From positions 1 to 6,662 of the forward strand of contig JALVVO010000248.1 in the NCBI GenBank assembly GCA_027023345.1: a stretch of 6,662 bases of DNA, given 5' to 3'. Origin of the DNA: Thermaceae bacterium (GTDB lineage: Bacteria; Deinococcota; Deinococci; Deinococcales; Marinithermaceae). Position numbers and translations under genes: made by a program. Under the pieces are notes generated by a model. It was not told the origin of the DNA. It was given only the letters and a program-made list of their open reading frames with translations, and ran no database searches. Positions 1 through 5,474 of the stretch are shown one piece after another (the first letter of the stretch is position 1; the number at the start of each line of letters is the position of its first letter).

Positions 1-195
1 GGTCAGGTCCACCCGGTCGGGGGAGGGCTTTAGGATCTCGACCGCTTCGCCTTCGTAGTGGTTCTTGCGCTTTCGCAGTTCGGTCAAGACCTCCTCGCCC
101 GGCAGCGCGCCCTTGACCAGGGCCACCCCGTCCTCGAGACGGGCGAGGCCGAGCCCGCCGGGGACCAGTTTCTCGATGACGAGCCGTTTACGCAC
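1..195 (-). CDS. RNA uracil-5-methyltransferase (TrmA/RumA family), N-terminal TRAM domain, partial
   Basis: Only the first 65 codons are present; the gene runs off the left edge. The translation opens with M(GTG)RKRLVIEKLVPGGLGLAR, continues with a GALPGEEV segment and reaches ILKPSPDRVDLT at residues 54-65. This is the usual order of the TRAM RNA-binding domain that precedes the SAM-dependent methyltransferase domain in RumA/RlmD and TrmA-like enzymes, which form 5-methyluridine in rRNA or tRNA. The SPDRV motif normally leads into the Cys-rich iron-sulfur segment of RumA-type enzymes, which is outside the window, so RlmC/RlmD/TrmA cannot be separated. The GTG at 193-195 was chosen because the conserved domain starts there and a TAAACT box lies 6 nt upstream, leaving almost no leader, a pattern common in Deinococcota. 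The gene is divergent from the transporter cluster, and a functional link is not evident. Confidence 0.85.
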   Translation of the reverse strand, partial: MRKRLVIEKLVPGGLGLARLEDGVALVKGALPGEEVLTELRKRKNHYEGEAVEILKPSPDRVDLT

Positions 196-201
196 CGCCT
201 C

Positions 202-207
202 AGTTTA
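202..207 (-). promoter_or_regulatory. Candidate -10 box for the RNA methyltransferase gene (leaderless)
   Basis: Read on the minus strand this is TAAACT, four of six matches to TATAAT, and it ends 6 nt before the GTG start at 195. Transcription would then begin at or next to the start codon, giving a leaderless mRNA. The same nine bases GCCTAAACT occur at 1924-1932 in front of the small membrane ORF, which supports a shared promoter element. The -35 region (TGATTA on the minus strand, 225-230) is poor and coincides with the -10 box of the divergent promoter. Inference from sequence only. Confidence 0.4.
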
Positions 208-222
208 GGCGAAGGCGGCGTG

Positions 223-228
223 TATAAT
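223..228 (+). promoter_or_regulatory. Consensus -10 box (TATAAT) of the amino acid ABC transporter promoter
   Basis: A perfect TATAAT stands 20 nt upstream of the binding-protein ATG in otherwise very GC-rich DNA. A start site about 7 nt downstream would give a leader of roughly 13-14 nt that still includes the ribosome binding site GGAGGTG (237-243), spaced 5 nt from the ATG at 249. No convincing TTGACA box is seen at the expected distance (near 200-206 the sequence reads TCAGTTT), so either the -35 is weak or an activator assists. The element would serve the binding protein and, past the hairpin at 1030-1051, the permease. Confidence 0.65.
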
Positions 229-248
229 CATGCCTCGGAGGTGCTGGT

Positions 249-1019
249 ATGAGGAAAGTTTTGGCGATTTTGGCCCTAGGGCTGTTGGTTGGTTCGCTGG
301 CGACCGCGGCGAAGTTCCGCACCTTCGCCGAGATCCAGAAGTCGGGCAAGGTCGTGATCGGCACCGAGGGCGAGTTCCCGCCCTTCAACTTCTTCGACGA
401 GAAGAACAACCTGGTGGGCTTCGACATCGATATCGGCAACGCGCTCGCGAAGAAGATGGGCCTCGAGCCCGAGTGGAAGGCCCAGCCCTTCGACACCCTG
501 CTCATCGCGCTGAACCAGGGGCGGTTCGACTTCGTGATCGCCTCGCACACCATCACCCCGGAGCGGTCGAAGGCGGTGGACTTCACCAAGCCCTACTACT
601 GCACCGGCAACGTGATCGTGGCCAAGCCCGGGGGCCCCAAGACCCCGGATGAGCTCGAGGGCAAGAAGGTCGCGGTGCAGGTGGGCACCACCTACTACGA
701 CTGGGTGGTGGAGAACGTGCCCGGCGTGGCCGAGGTGAAGACCTTTCCCACCAACCCGGCGGCGCTCGAGGCCCTGCTCTCTGGGCGCGTGGACGCCTGG
801 GTGACCGACCAGTTCACCGCCCTCGAGGTCATCAAGAAGCGCGGCGTGAAGCTCCAGATCTCCGACCTCTTGAACAAGGAGGAGATCGGTATTGCGGTCG
901 CGAAGGGCAACCAGGGCCTCTTGACCGCGCTCAACAACGCCCTCGACGCCATTTTGCAAGACGGCACTTACGAGCAGATCTCGACGAAGTGGTTTGGCAA
1001 GGACATCCGCTGTAAGTAA
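249..1019 (+). CDS. Polar amino acid ABC transporter, periplasmic substrate-binding protein
   Basis: This 256-residue protein captures an amino acid in the periplasm and delivers it to the permease encoded next. Residues 1-21 form a Sec signal peptide (basic MRK, hydrophobic core, ATA-A cleavage region); there is no lipobox Cys, so it should be a free periplasmic protein. The rest is a family 3 solute-binding fold (SBP_bac_3). It shows the opening strand KVVIGTEGEFPPFNF (34-48), the signature GFDIDI (57-62), and the binding-site segment SHTITPER (99-106), whose Arg106 aligns with the Arg that holds the ligand carboxylate in GlnH/HisJ. Asp187 in DAWVTD aligns with the Asp that binds the ligand amino group. 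Two cysteines, Cys118 and Cys255, could pair in the oxidising periplasm. Length is normal for the family. The ligand cannot be read from sequence; glutamine, glutamate, histidine or arginine are all possible. The start is fixed by GGAGGTG 5 nt upstream and by the signal peptide. Confidence 0.93.
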   Translation: MRKVLAILALGLLVGSLATAAKFRTFAEIQKSGKVVIGTEGEFPPFNFFDEKNNLVGFDIDIGNALAKKMGLEPEWKAQPFDTLLIALNQGRFDFVIASHTITPERSKAVDFTKPYYCTGNVIVAKPGGPKTPDELEGKKVAVQVGTTYYDWVVENVPGVAEVKTFPTNPAALEALLSGRVDAWVTDQFTALEVIKKRGVKLQISDLLNKEEIGIAVAKGNQGLLTALNNALDAILQDGTYEQISTKWFGKDIRCK

Positions 1020-1029
1020 GGGCTAGCGG

Positions 1030-1059
1030 CCGGGGGCCCACGGGCCCCCGGTCCCTTTT
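1030..1059 (+). terminator. Intercistronic hairpin with T-run, probably a leaky terminator
   Basis: Ten bases at 1030-1039 (CCGGGGGCCC) are perfectly complementary to 1042-1051 (GGGCCCCCGG) around a 2-nt centre, realistically nine pairs with a 4-nt loop. The hairpin is followed by TCCCTTTT (1052-1059). It begins 10 nt after the binding-protein stop and ends 21 nt before the permease start, whose ribosome binding site (1063-1067) lies just past the T-run. No obvious promoter lies between hairpin and permease, so the permease probably depends on readthrough. Such hairpins are well known between binding-protein and permease genes, where they keep the binding protein in excess and protect its mRNA 3' end. 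Confidence 0.75.
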
Positions 1060-1072
1060 CCTGGAGGACGCC

Positions 1073-1900
1073 TTGCGCTACCTTCGCCTCGCCCTCGTCG
1101 CCGTTCTCGGAGCGGCGACGCTCGTTCTGCTTTGGTTCGCGTTCTTCTATCTCCTGGCCGAGGGGGTTCGCCTCTACCTCGGCGCCATGCAGTTCACCCC
1201 CAGTAAGGTCACCTTCTACGCCGACTCCATCCGCCGGGGCGCCGAGGTCACGCTCAAGCTCACCGTGATCAGCTCCTTAGCCGGGCTGGTCCTGGGGCTG
1301 GTGGCAGGGATATCGAAGCTTTCCCGCAACCCGATCTTTCGCCAACCGGCGACCTTCTACGTCTGGCTGGTCCGAGGCACGCCTTTGCTCGTCCAGATCC
1401 TCTTCGCGTACAACGCGCTCCCCCAGCTCCTCGACCCGCTTTGGAAGCCCTTCGAGCGCATGGGGGCGAGCCCGATCCAGGACGTGCTGACCGAGTACTG
1501 GGCGGCGTTCATCGCGCTCTCCTTCAACGTCGGGGCCTACAACGCCGAGGTCATCCGGGCGGGGATCCTGGCCATTCCCAAGGGCCAGTGGGAGGCGGCC
1601 CAGTCGCTCGGGCTTTCCCAGGCCCAGGTGATGCGCTACGTGGTGGTGCCCCAGGCCCTTAGGATCGTGATCCCGCCGCTCGTCAACAACGTAGTGGCCT
1701 TGCTCAAGGACTCGTCGCTCGCTTACACGATCGGCCTCTTCGAGCTGGTGATGGCGGGCCAGCGGATCATCTCCGCGACCTTCCGCCCGGTCCCGGTGTA
1801 CCTGGCGGTGGCGGGGGTCTACCTGCTCCTCACCACCGTGCTTACCTTCTTCACCAACTGGCTCGAGCGCCGCTTCCAGGCGCAGGGCGCCCGCGCGTAG
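1073..1900 (+). CDS. Polar amino acid ABC transporter, inner-membrane permease
   Basis: The 275-residue protein is the membrane-spanning subunit of the importer, of the His/Glu/Gln/Arg/opine permease family. Hydrophobic segments are seen near residues 6-29, 60-82, 94-116, 142-165, 198-222 and 240-264. The cytoplasmic EAA loop that docks on the ABC ATPase is clear at 174-195: E174-A175-A176, G180 and P193 in the usual spacing. The segments VRGTPLLVQI (100-109) and FNVGAYNAEVIRAGI (151-165) are family signatures. The start is TTG at 1073, preceded by GGAGG (1063-1067) with 5 nt spacing; no ATG or GTG fits the N-terminus as well. The N-terminus carries one helix and a roughly 30-residue link before the conserved domain, somewhat longer than in minimal HisM/GlnP proteins. 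Only one permease gene is present, so the transporter is probably built on a homodimer. It works with the binding protein upstream and the ATPase at 4735-5472. Confidence 0.93.
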   Translation: MRYLRLALVAVLGAATLVLLWFAFFYLLAEGVRLYLGAMQFTPSKVTFYADSIRRGAEVTLKLTVISSLAGLVLGLVAGISKLSRNPIFRQPATFYVWLVRGTPLLVQILFAYNALPQLLDPLWKPFERMGASPIQDVLTEYWAAFIALSFNVGAYNAEVIRAGILAIPKGQWEAAQSLGLSQAQVMRYVVVPQALRIVIPPLVNNVVALLKDSSLAYTIGLFELVMAGQRIISATFRPVPVYLAVAGVYLLLTTVLTFFTNWLERRFQAQGARA

Positions 1901-1926
1901 GGTCAACCTTCCCAGCGGCTTCTGCC

Positions 1927-1932
1927 TAAACT
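1927..1932 (+). promoter_or_regulatory. Candidate -10 box for the small membrane ORF / P-type ATPase module
   Basis: TAAACT lies in the 50-nt gap between the permease stop and the small ORF start. A transcript starting about 7 nt later would have a leader of about 12 nt containing the purine-rich ribosome binding site GGGGGGAG (1941-1948). The identical GCCTAAACT precedes the divergent methyltransferase gene. The -35 is weak (TCAACC at 1903-1908, 18-nt spacer, three of six matches). No terminator is visible after the permease, so readthrough from upstream is also possible. Sequence-only inference. Confidence 0.4.
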
Positions 1933-1950
1933 AGGTCAAAGGGGGGAGCA

Positions 1951-2088
1951 ATGCCTGGGGATCTGCTCTTTCGGGTCTTTTATGTATTTGGGTTCGTAGC
2001 CCTAACGCTGGCCGGGGTCGCCGGCGTCTACGCGGCCTGGGACGACTGGCGCGAGCGCCGGGAGGGGGTGGAGGATGGCCAGGATTGA
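1951..2088 (+). CDS. Small single-span membrane protein (45 aa), coupled to the P-type ATPase
   Basis: The ORF runs from ATG at 1951 to TGA at 2086-2088. It begins MPGDLLFRVFYVF, has one hydrophobic helix at about residues 9-30 ending in a Trp, and a highly charged tail beginning WDDWRERREG (30-39). A purine-rich GGGGGGAG (1941-1948) sits just upstream, closer to the ATG than ideal. Its last 14 nt overlap the start of the ATPase in another frame, and the ATPase ribosome binding site lies inside its coding sequence, so translation of the two is probably coupled. I recognise no family. By size and layout it resembles known small partners of P-type ATPases, such as yeast Pmp1/Pmp2, KdpF and phospholamban/sarcolipin, but that is analogy and not homology. 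Codon use in its first half (TAT, GTA, TTT, CTA) is less GC-biased than in the neighbours, so a non-coding leader remains an alternative. Confidence 0.6.
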   Translation: MPGDLLFRVFYVFGFVALTLAGVAGVYAAWDDWRERREGVEDGQD

Positions 2089-4723
2089 CGAGTTCGCCCG
2101 CCTTTCGGTGGAAGAAGCCCTTCGCAAGCTAAGCGTGGACCCCGAGCGCGGGCTCAACGCCGAAGAAGTCCGCGCCCGGCTCGAGAAATACGGCAAGAAC
2201 GAGATCCCCGAGAAGGAAGAGCCCCTCTGGCACCGCGTCTTCCGCCGCTTCTGGGGCCCCATCCCCTGGATGATCGAGGCCGCCGCCCTGCTCTCCGCCC
2301 TGGTCCAGAAGTGGGAGGACTTCACGATCATCCTGATCATGCTCTTCGTCAACGCCGGGGTGGACCTCTGGCAGGAAGGCCGGGCGCTTTCCGCCCTCAA
2401 GGTCCTCAAGGAAAAGCTCGCCAAGAAGGCGCTCGTCCTCCGGGAGGGGCGCTGGGTCGAGGTGGACGCCCGGGAGATCGTTCCCGGCGACGTCCTTAAG
2501 CTCAAGATCGGCGACATCGTCCCCGCCGACGCCAAGCTGATCGGGGGCGGCGACTTCCTCCTCGTGGACCAGTCGGCGCTCACCGGCGAGAGCCTTCCCG
2601 TCACCAAAAGACCCGGGGACGTCGTCTACGCGAACTCCGTGGTCAAGCAGGGGGAGATGCTCGCGGTGGCGGTGGCCACCGGGCTCGCCACCTACTTCGG
2701 CCAGACCGTGCGGCTCGTCGCCCGGGCCGAGCGCGAGGAAAGGAGCCACTTCCAGCAGCTCGTTATTCAGGTCGGCAACTTCCTGATCGGAATGACCCTG
2801 GTGGTCGTCGGCGTGATGATCGTCGTCGAGCTCGGGCGGGGCACCCCCTGGAGCGAGCTCTTGCGGTTCTCGCTAGTCCTCACCGTGGCCGCGATCCCGG
2901 TGGCCCTGCCGGCGGTACTCACCGTGACCATGGCGGTGGGGGCTTTGTATTTGGCCAAGAAGCAGGTGATCGTGAGCCGCCTGGCCGCGATCGAGGAGCT
3001 CGCGGGGGTGGACGTCCTGGCCTCGGACAAGACCGGTACCCTCACCCAAAACCGCATGACCGTTGCCGACCCCTACGTGGTGGAGGGTTACCGGCCCGAG
3101 GACCTGATGTTCTACGCCGCGCTCGCCTCCAAGGAGGAAAACCGCGACCCCATCGAACAGCCCATCTTCGAGTGGCTCAAGGAGCGCGGGCTTTACGAGC
3201 GGCTAAAGCGCTGGCGGCAGCTCAAGTTCGTACCCTTCGATCCCGTGCGGAAGCGCACCGAGGCGGTGGTCGAGGGCGAAGGGAAGCGGCTCGTGGTCAC
3301 CAAGGGAGCACCGCAGGTGATCCTCGAGCTCTCCCACCCCGCCGGCTTCGACCGCGAGGCGGTGGTCGCGAAGATCGAGGCCTTTGCCGAGGATGGGTTC
3401 CGCACCCTCGGCGTCGCTTTCCGGGAGGAGGGCGAGGAGGCCTACCATTTCGTCGGCCTGATCCCCCTCTTCGACCCGCCCCGGCCCGATTCCAAGGACG
3501 CGGTGGCCGAGGCTAAGCGCTACGGGATCGAGGTCAAAATGGTCACCGGCGACAACGTCGCCATCGCCCGCTACATCGCCCGCCTACTCGGGATCGGCGA
3601 CCGCATCCTTTCGGCCCGGGAACTCAAAGGCGAGACCTACGAGGAGTACGCCGTCCTCGCCGAGGTGATCGCCGAGGCGCTTTTGCGGGTCGAAGGACTC
3701 AGCGAGGAGGAGGCGGAGCGAAAAGCCAGGAAGATCGCTGAGCTGGTGAAGAAGGAGCTGGAGAACAAGAAGCTCCCCCAGGGCTTCGTCAAGCGCCACG
3801 AGTCCGAGATCATCCGCCTGATCGAGGAGGCCAACGGCTTCGCCGAGGTCTTCCCCGAGGACAAGTACTTCATCGTGGATAAGCTCCAGAAGGCGGGCCA
3901 CATCGTGGGCATGACCGGCGACGGCGTGAACGACGCTCCCGCGCTCCGCAAGGCCGACGCCGGGATCGCGGTCTCCGGCGCCACCGACGCGGCGCGGGCG
4001 GCGGCCGCCTTGGTCCTGCTCGCTCCTGGCCTCCGGGTGATCGTACGCGCCCTGGAGATTGCCCGGCAGATCTTCGGTCGCATGGAGGCCTACACCGTCT
4101 ACCGCATCGCCGAGACCATCCGGGTGCTCTACTTCATGGCGCTCTCGATCCTGTTGCTCGGCTTCTACCCGGTGACCGCCTTGATGATCATCTTGCTCGC
4201 GCTCTTGAACGACATTCCCATCCTGGCCATCGCCTACGACCGGGCCAAGATCAGCCCGAGGCCGGTCCGCTGGGACATGTACGAACTCTTGGTGATGTCC
4301 ACGGTCTTGGGCTTCGCTGGGGTGGCCTCGTCGTTTACCCTCTTTTTCCTCCTCGCCGAGTACTGGAAGCTCCCTCACGACCTGATCCGCTCGATCATCT
4401 TCACCAAGCTAGTGGTAGCGGGGCACTACACGATCTTCAACACCCGGGTGAAGGATTGGTTCTGGAAGCGCCCCTGGCCCTCGGCGGCTTTGGCGCTCTC
4501 GAACCTCGGGACCAGCCTGCTCGGCACCCTGGTGGCGGTCTACGGCTTCGGGTTGGTCACGCCGGTAGGTTGGGGCTGGGGCATCTTCATTTGGGGCTAT
4601 GCCACCGCCTGGTTCCTCTTCAACGACGTGGTGAAGATGTGGGTGCTCCGGATGTACTGGAATAAGCGCTTCCTCTTCGCCCCCGGCCACTTCACGCTTT
4701 TGCGCCGTCTCGTCGGGGGCTAG
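2075..4723 (+). CDS. P-type ATPase, type IIIA plasma-membrane H+-ATPase
   Basis: This 882-residue inner-membrane pump should expel protons at the cost of ATP. In order: N-terminal cation-ATPase domain (10-60); M1-M2 (62-78, 82-103); actuator domain with TGES (170-173); M3-M4 (231-252, 263-294) with PVALP (275-279); phosphorylation motif DKTGTLT (Asp318); nucleotide-binding KGAP (410-413); TGDN (491-494); hinge TGDGVNDAP (614-622); then M5-M10. Asn93, Arg683 and Asp713 align with Asn106, Arg655 and Asp684 of plant AHA2, the residues of its proton pathway. This makes P3A far more likely than a calcium, metal or potassium pump; no metal-binding CPC motif is present. A charged, mostly helical stretch at about 518-585 lies between the TGDN region and the GFAEVFPEDK motif and is longer than in plant or yeast enzymes. 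The C-terminal tail is short, without the autoinhibitory R domain of plant pumps. The ATG at 2075 follows GGAGG (2061-2065) with 9 nt spacing. The gene overlaps the small ORF upstream by 14 nt and stops 11 nt before the ABC ATPase. Confidence 0.92.
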   Translation: MARIDEFARLSVEEALRKLSVDPERGLNAEEVRARLEKYGKNEIPEKEEPLWHRVFRRFWGPIPWMIEAAALLSALVQKWEDFTIILIMLFVNAGVDLWQEGRALSALKVLKEKLAKKALVLREGRWVEVDAREIVPGDVLKLKIGDIVPADAKLIGGGDFLLVDQSALTGESLPVTKRPGDVVYANSVVKQGEMLAVAVATGLATYFGQTVRLVARAEREERSHFQQLVIQVGNFLIGMTLVVVGVMIVVELGRGTPWSELLRFSLVLTVAAIPVALPAVLTVTMAVGALYLAKKQVIVSRLAAIEELAGVDVLASDKTGTLTQNRMTVADPYVVEGYRPEDLMFYAALASKEENRDPIEQPIFEWLKERGLYERLKRWRQLKFVPFDPVRKRTEAVVEGEGKRLVVTKGAPQVILELSHPAGFDREAVVAKIEAFAEDGFRTLGVAFREEGEEAYHFVGLIPLFDPPRPDSKDAVAEAKRYGIEVKMVTGDNVAIARYIARLLGIGDRILSARELKGETYEEYAVLAEVIAEALLRVEGLSEEEAERKARKIAELVKKELENKKLPQGFVKRHESEIIRLIEEANGFAEVFPEDKYFIVDKLQKAGHIVGMTGDGVNDAPALRKADAGIAVSGATDAARAAAALVLLAPGLRVIVRALEIARQIFGRMEAYTVYRIAETIRVLYFMALSILLLGFYPVTALMIILLALLNDIPILAIAYDRAKISPRPVRWDMYELLVMSTVLGFAGVASSFTLFFLLAEYWKLPHDLIRSIIFTKLVVAGHYTIFNTRVKDWFWKRPWPSAALALSNLGTSLLGTLVAVYGFGLVTPVGWGWGIFIWGYATAWFLFNDVVKMWVLRMYWNKRFLFAPGHFTLLRRLVGG

Positions 4724-4733
4724 ACTAGGGGGG
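4721..4733 (+). promoter_or_regulatory. Ribosome binding site and possible -10 box before the ABC ATPase gene
   Basis: TAGACT (4721-4726) begins with the stop codon of the P-type ATPase and is followed by AGGGGGG (4727-4733), a purine-rich ribosome binding site very close to the ATG at 4735. TAGACT resembles the TAAACT boxes at 202-207 and 1927-1932, and the ten bases 4720-4729 match 1926-1935 in nine positions. A start about 7 nt downstream would leave an almost leaderless mRNA. The -35 is weak (TTGCGC at 4700-4705, 15-nt spacer). Simple cotranscription with the upstream pump is equally possible. Confidence 0.3.
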
Positions 4734-4734
4734 C

Positions 4735-5472
4735 ATGGAGCCGGCCATCCGCATGGAGCGCGTGAACAAGTGGTTCGGATCCCTCCACGTGCTGAGGGAC
4801 ATCAACCTCGAGGTGGCGCCCGGCGAGGTGCTGGTAATCATCGGCCCCTCGGGTTCGGGAAAGAGCACCCTGATCCGCACGATCAACCGGCTCGAGCCCA
4901 TCCAGTCCGGCCGAATCGTGGTGGACGGGGTCGAGCTCAGCGAGGACCAGCGGAGCATCGAGGCCATCCGCCGCGAGGTGGGGATGGTCTTTCAGCAGTT
5001 CAACCTCTTTCCCCACATGACCATCCTGGAGAACGTCACCCTCGCGCCCATGAAGGTGCGGGGCCTGACCAAGGAGGAGGCCGAGCGGAAGGCGATGGAG
5101 CTTCTCGAGCGGGTGGGCATCGCCGACCAGGCGGGGAAGTACCCCGCCCAGCTCTCCGGCGGGCAGCAGCAGCGGGCCGCGATCGTGCGGGCGCTCGCCA
5201 TGGACCCGAAGATCATGCTCTTCGACGAGCCCACCAGCGCCCTCGACCCCGAGATGATCGGCGAGGTGCTCGACGTGATGCGCGAGCTCGCCCGCTCGGG
5301 AATGACGATGCTGGTGGTCACCCACGAGATGGGCTTCGCCCGCGACGTCGCCGACCGGGTGATCTTCATGGACGAGGGGCGGATCGTGGAGGAGGGGACG
5401 CCCGAGGAGATCTTCTCCGCGCCGAGGGAGGAGCGCACCCGGAACTTCCTCCACCGGATCCTTCACCACTAG
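4735..5472 (+). CDS. glnQ: Polar amino acid ABC transporter, ATP-binding protein (GlnQ type)
   Basis: The 245-residue cytoplasmic subunit hydrolyses ATP to drive the permease encoded at 1073-1900. All nucleotide-binding motifs are intact: Walker A GPSGSGKST (37-45), Q-loop Gln87 in VFQQFNLFPH, signature LSGGQQQR (140-147), Walker B IMLFDEP (160-166) with catalytic Glu165, D-loop SALDP (168-172) and switch His197 in VTHEMGFA. The sequence NLFPHMTILENV (90-101) and the overall length are typical of GlnQ/HisP/GltL, so the amino acid class is safe while the exact substrate is not; the symbol denotes the subfamily. The start at 4735 follows AGGGGGG directly; an internal ATG at 4753 (Met7) is possible but less well placed. 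It is unusual that a P-type ATPase module separates it from its permease. The four-helix membrane gene follows after 2 nt. Confidence 0.92.
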   Translation: MEPAIRMERVNKWFGSLHVLRDINLEVAPGEVLVIIGPSGSGKSTLIRTINRLEPIQSGRIVVDGVELSEDQRSIEAIRREVGMVFQQFNLFPHMTILENVTLAPMKVRGLTKEEAERKAMELLERVGIADQAGKYPAQLSGGQQQRAAIVRALAMDPKIMLFDEPTSALDPEMIGEVLDVMRELARSGMTMLVVTHEMGFARDVADRVIFMDEGRIVEEGTPEEIFSAPREERTRNFLHRILHH

Positions 5473-5474
5473 CG

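Noticed and set aside
276..959. Long minus-strand open frame opposite the binding-protein gene, and similar long antisense frames opposite the permease and the P-type ATPase
   Set aside because: In very GC-rich coding DNA the complementary frames stay open by chance. Their translations are rich in Arg, Gly, His and Ala without family motifs, while the plus-strand frames carry full-length recognisable proteins.
1884..1900. GC-rich GGGCGCCC palindrome at the permease 3' end, considered as a terminator
   Set aside because: The arms are only 4 bp, there is no loop room for a stable hairpin and no T-run follows, so no terminator is called after the permease.
4770..5474. Long plus-strand frame running through the ABC ATPase gene into the four-helix membrane protein, as one 361-residue protein
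   Set aside because: The part upstream of 5475 is an out-of-frame Arg/Gly/Pro-rich reading of the ABC ATPase gene. Only the section from the ATG at 5475 has a protein-like hydrophobic pattern.
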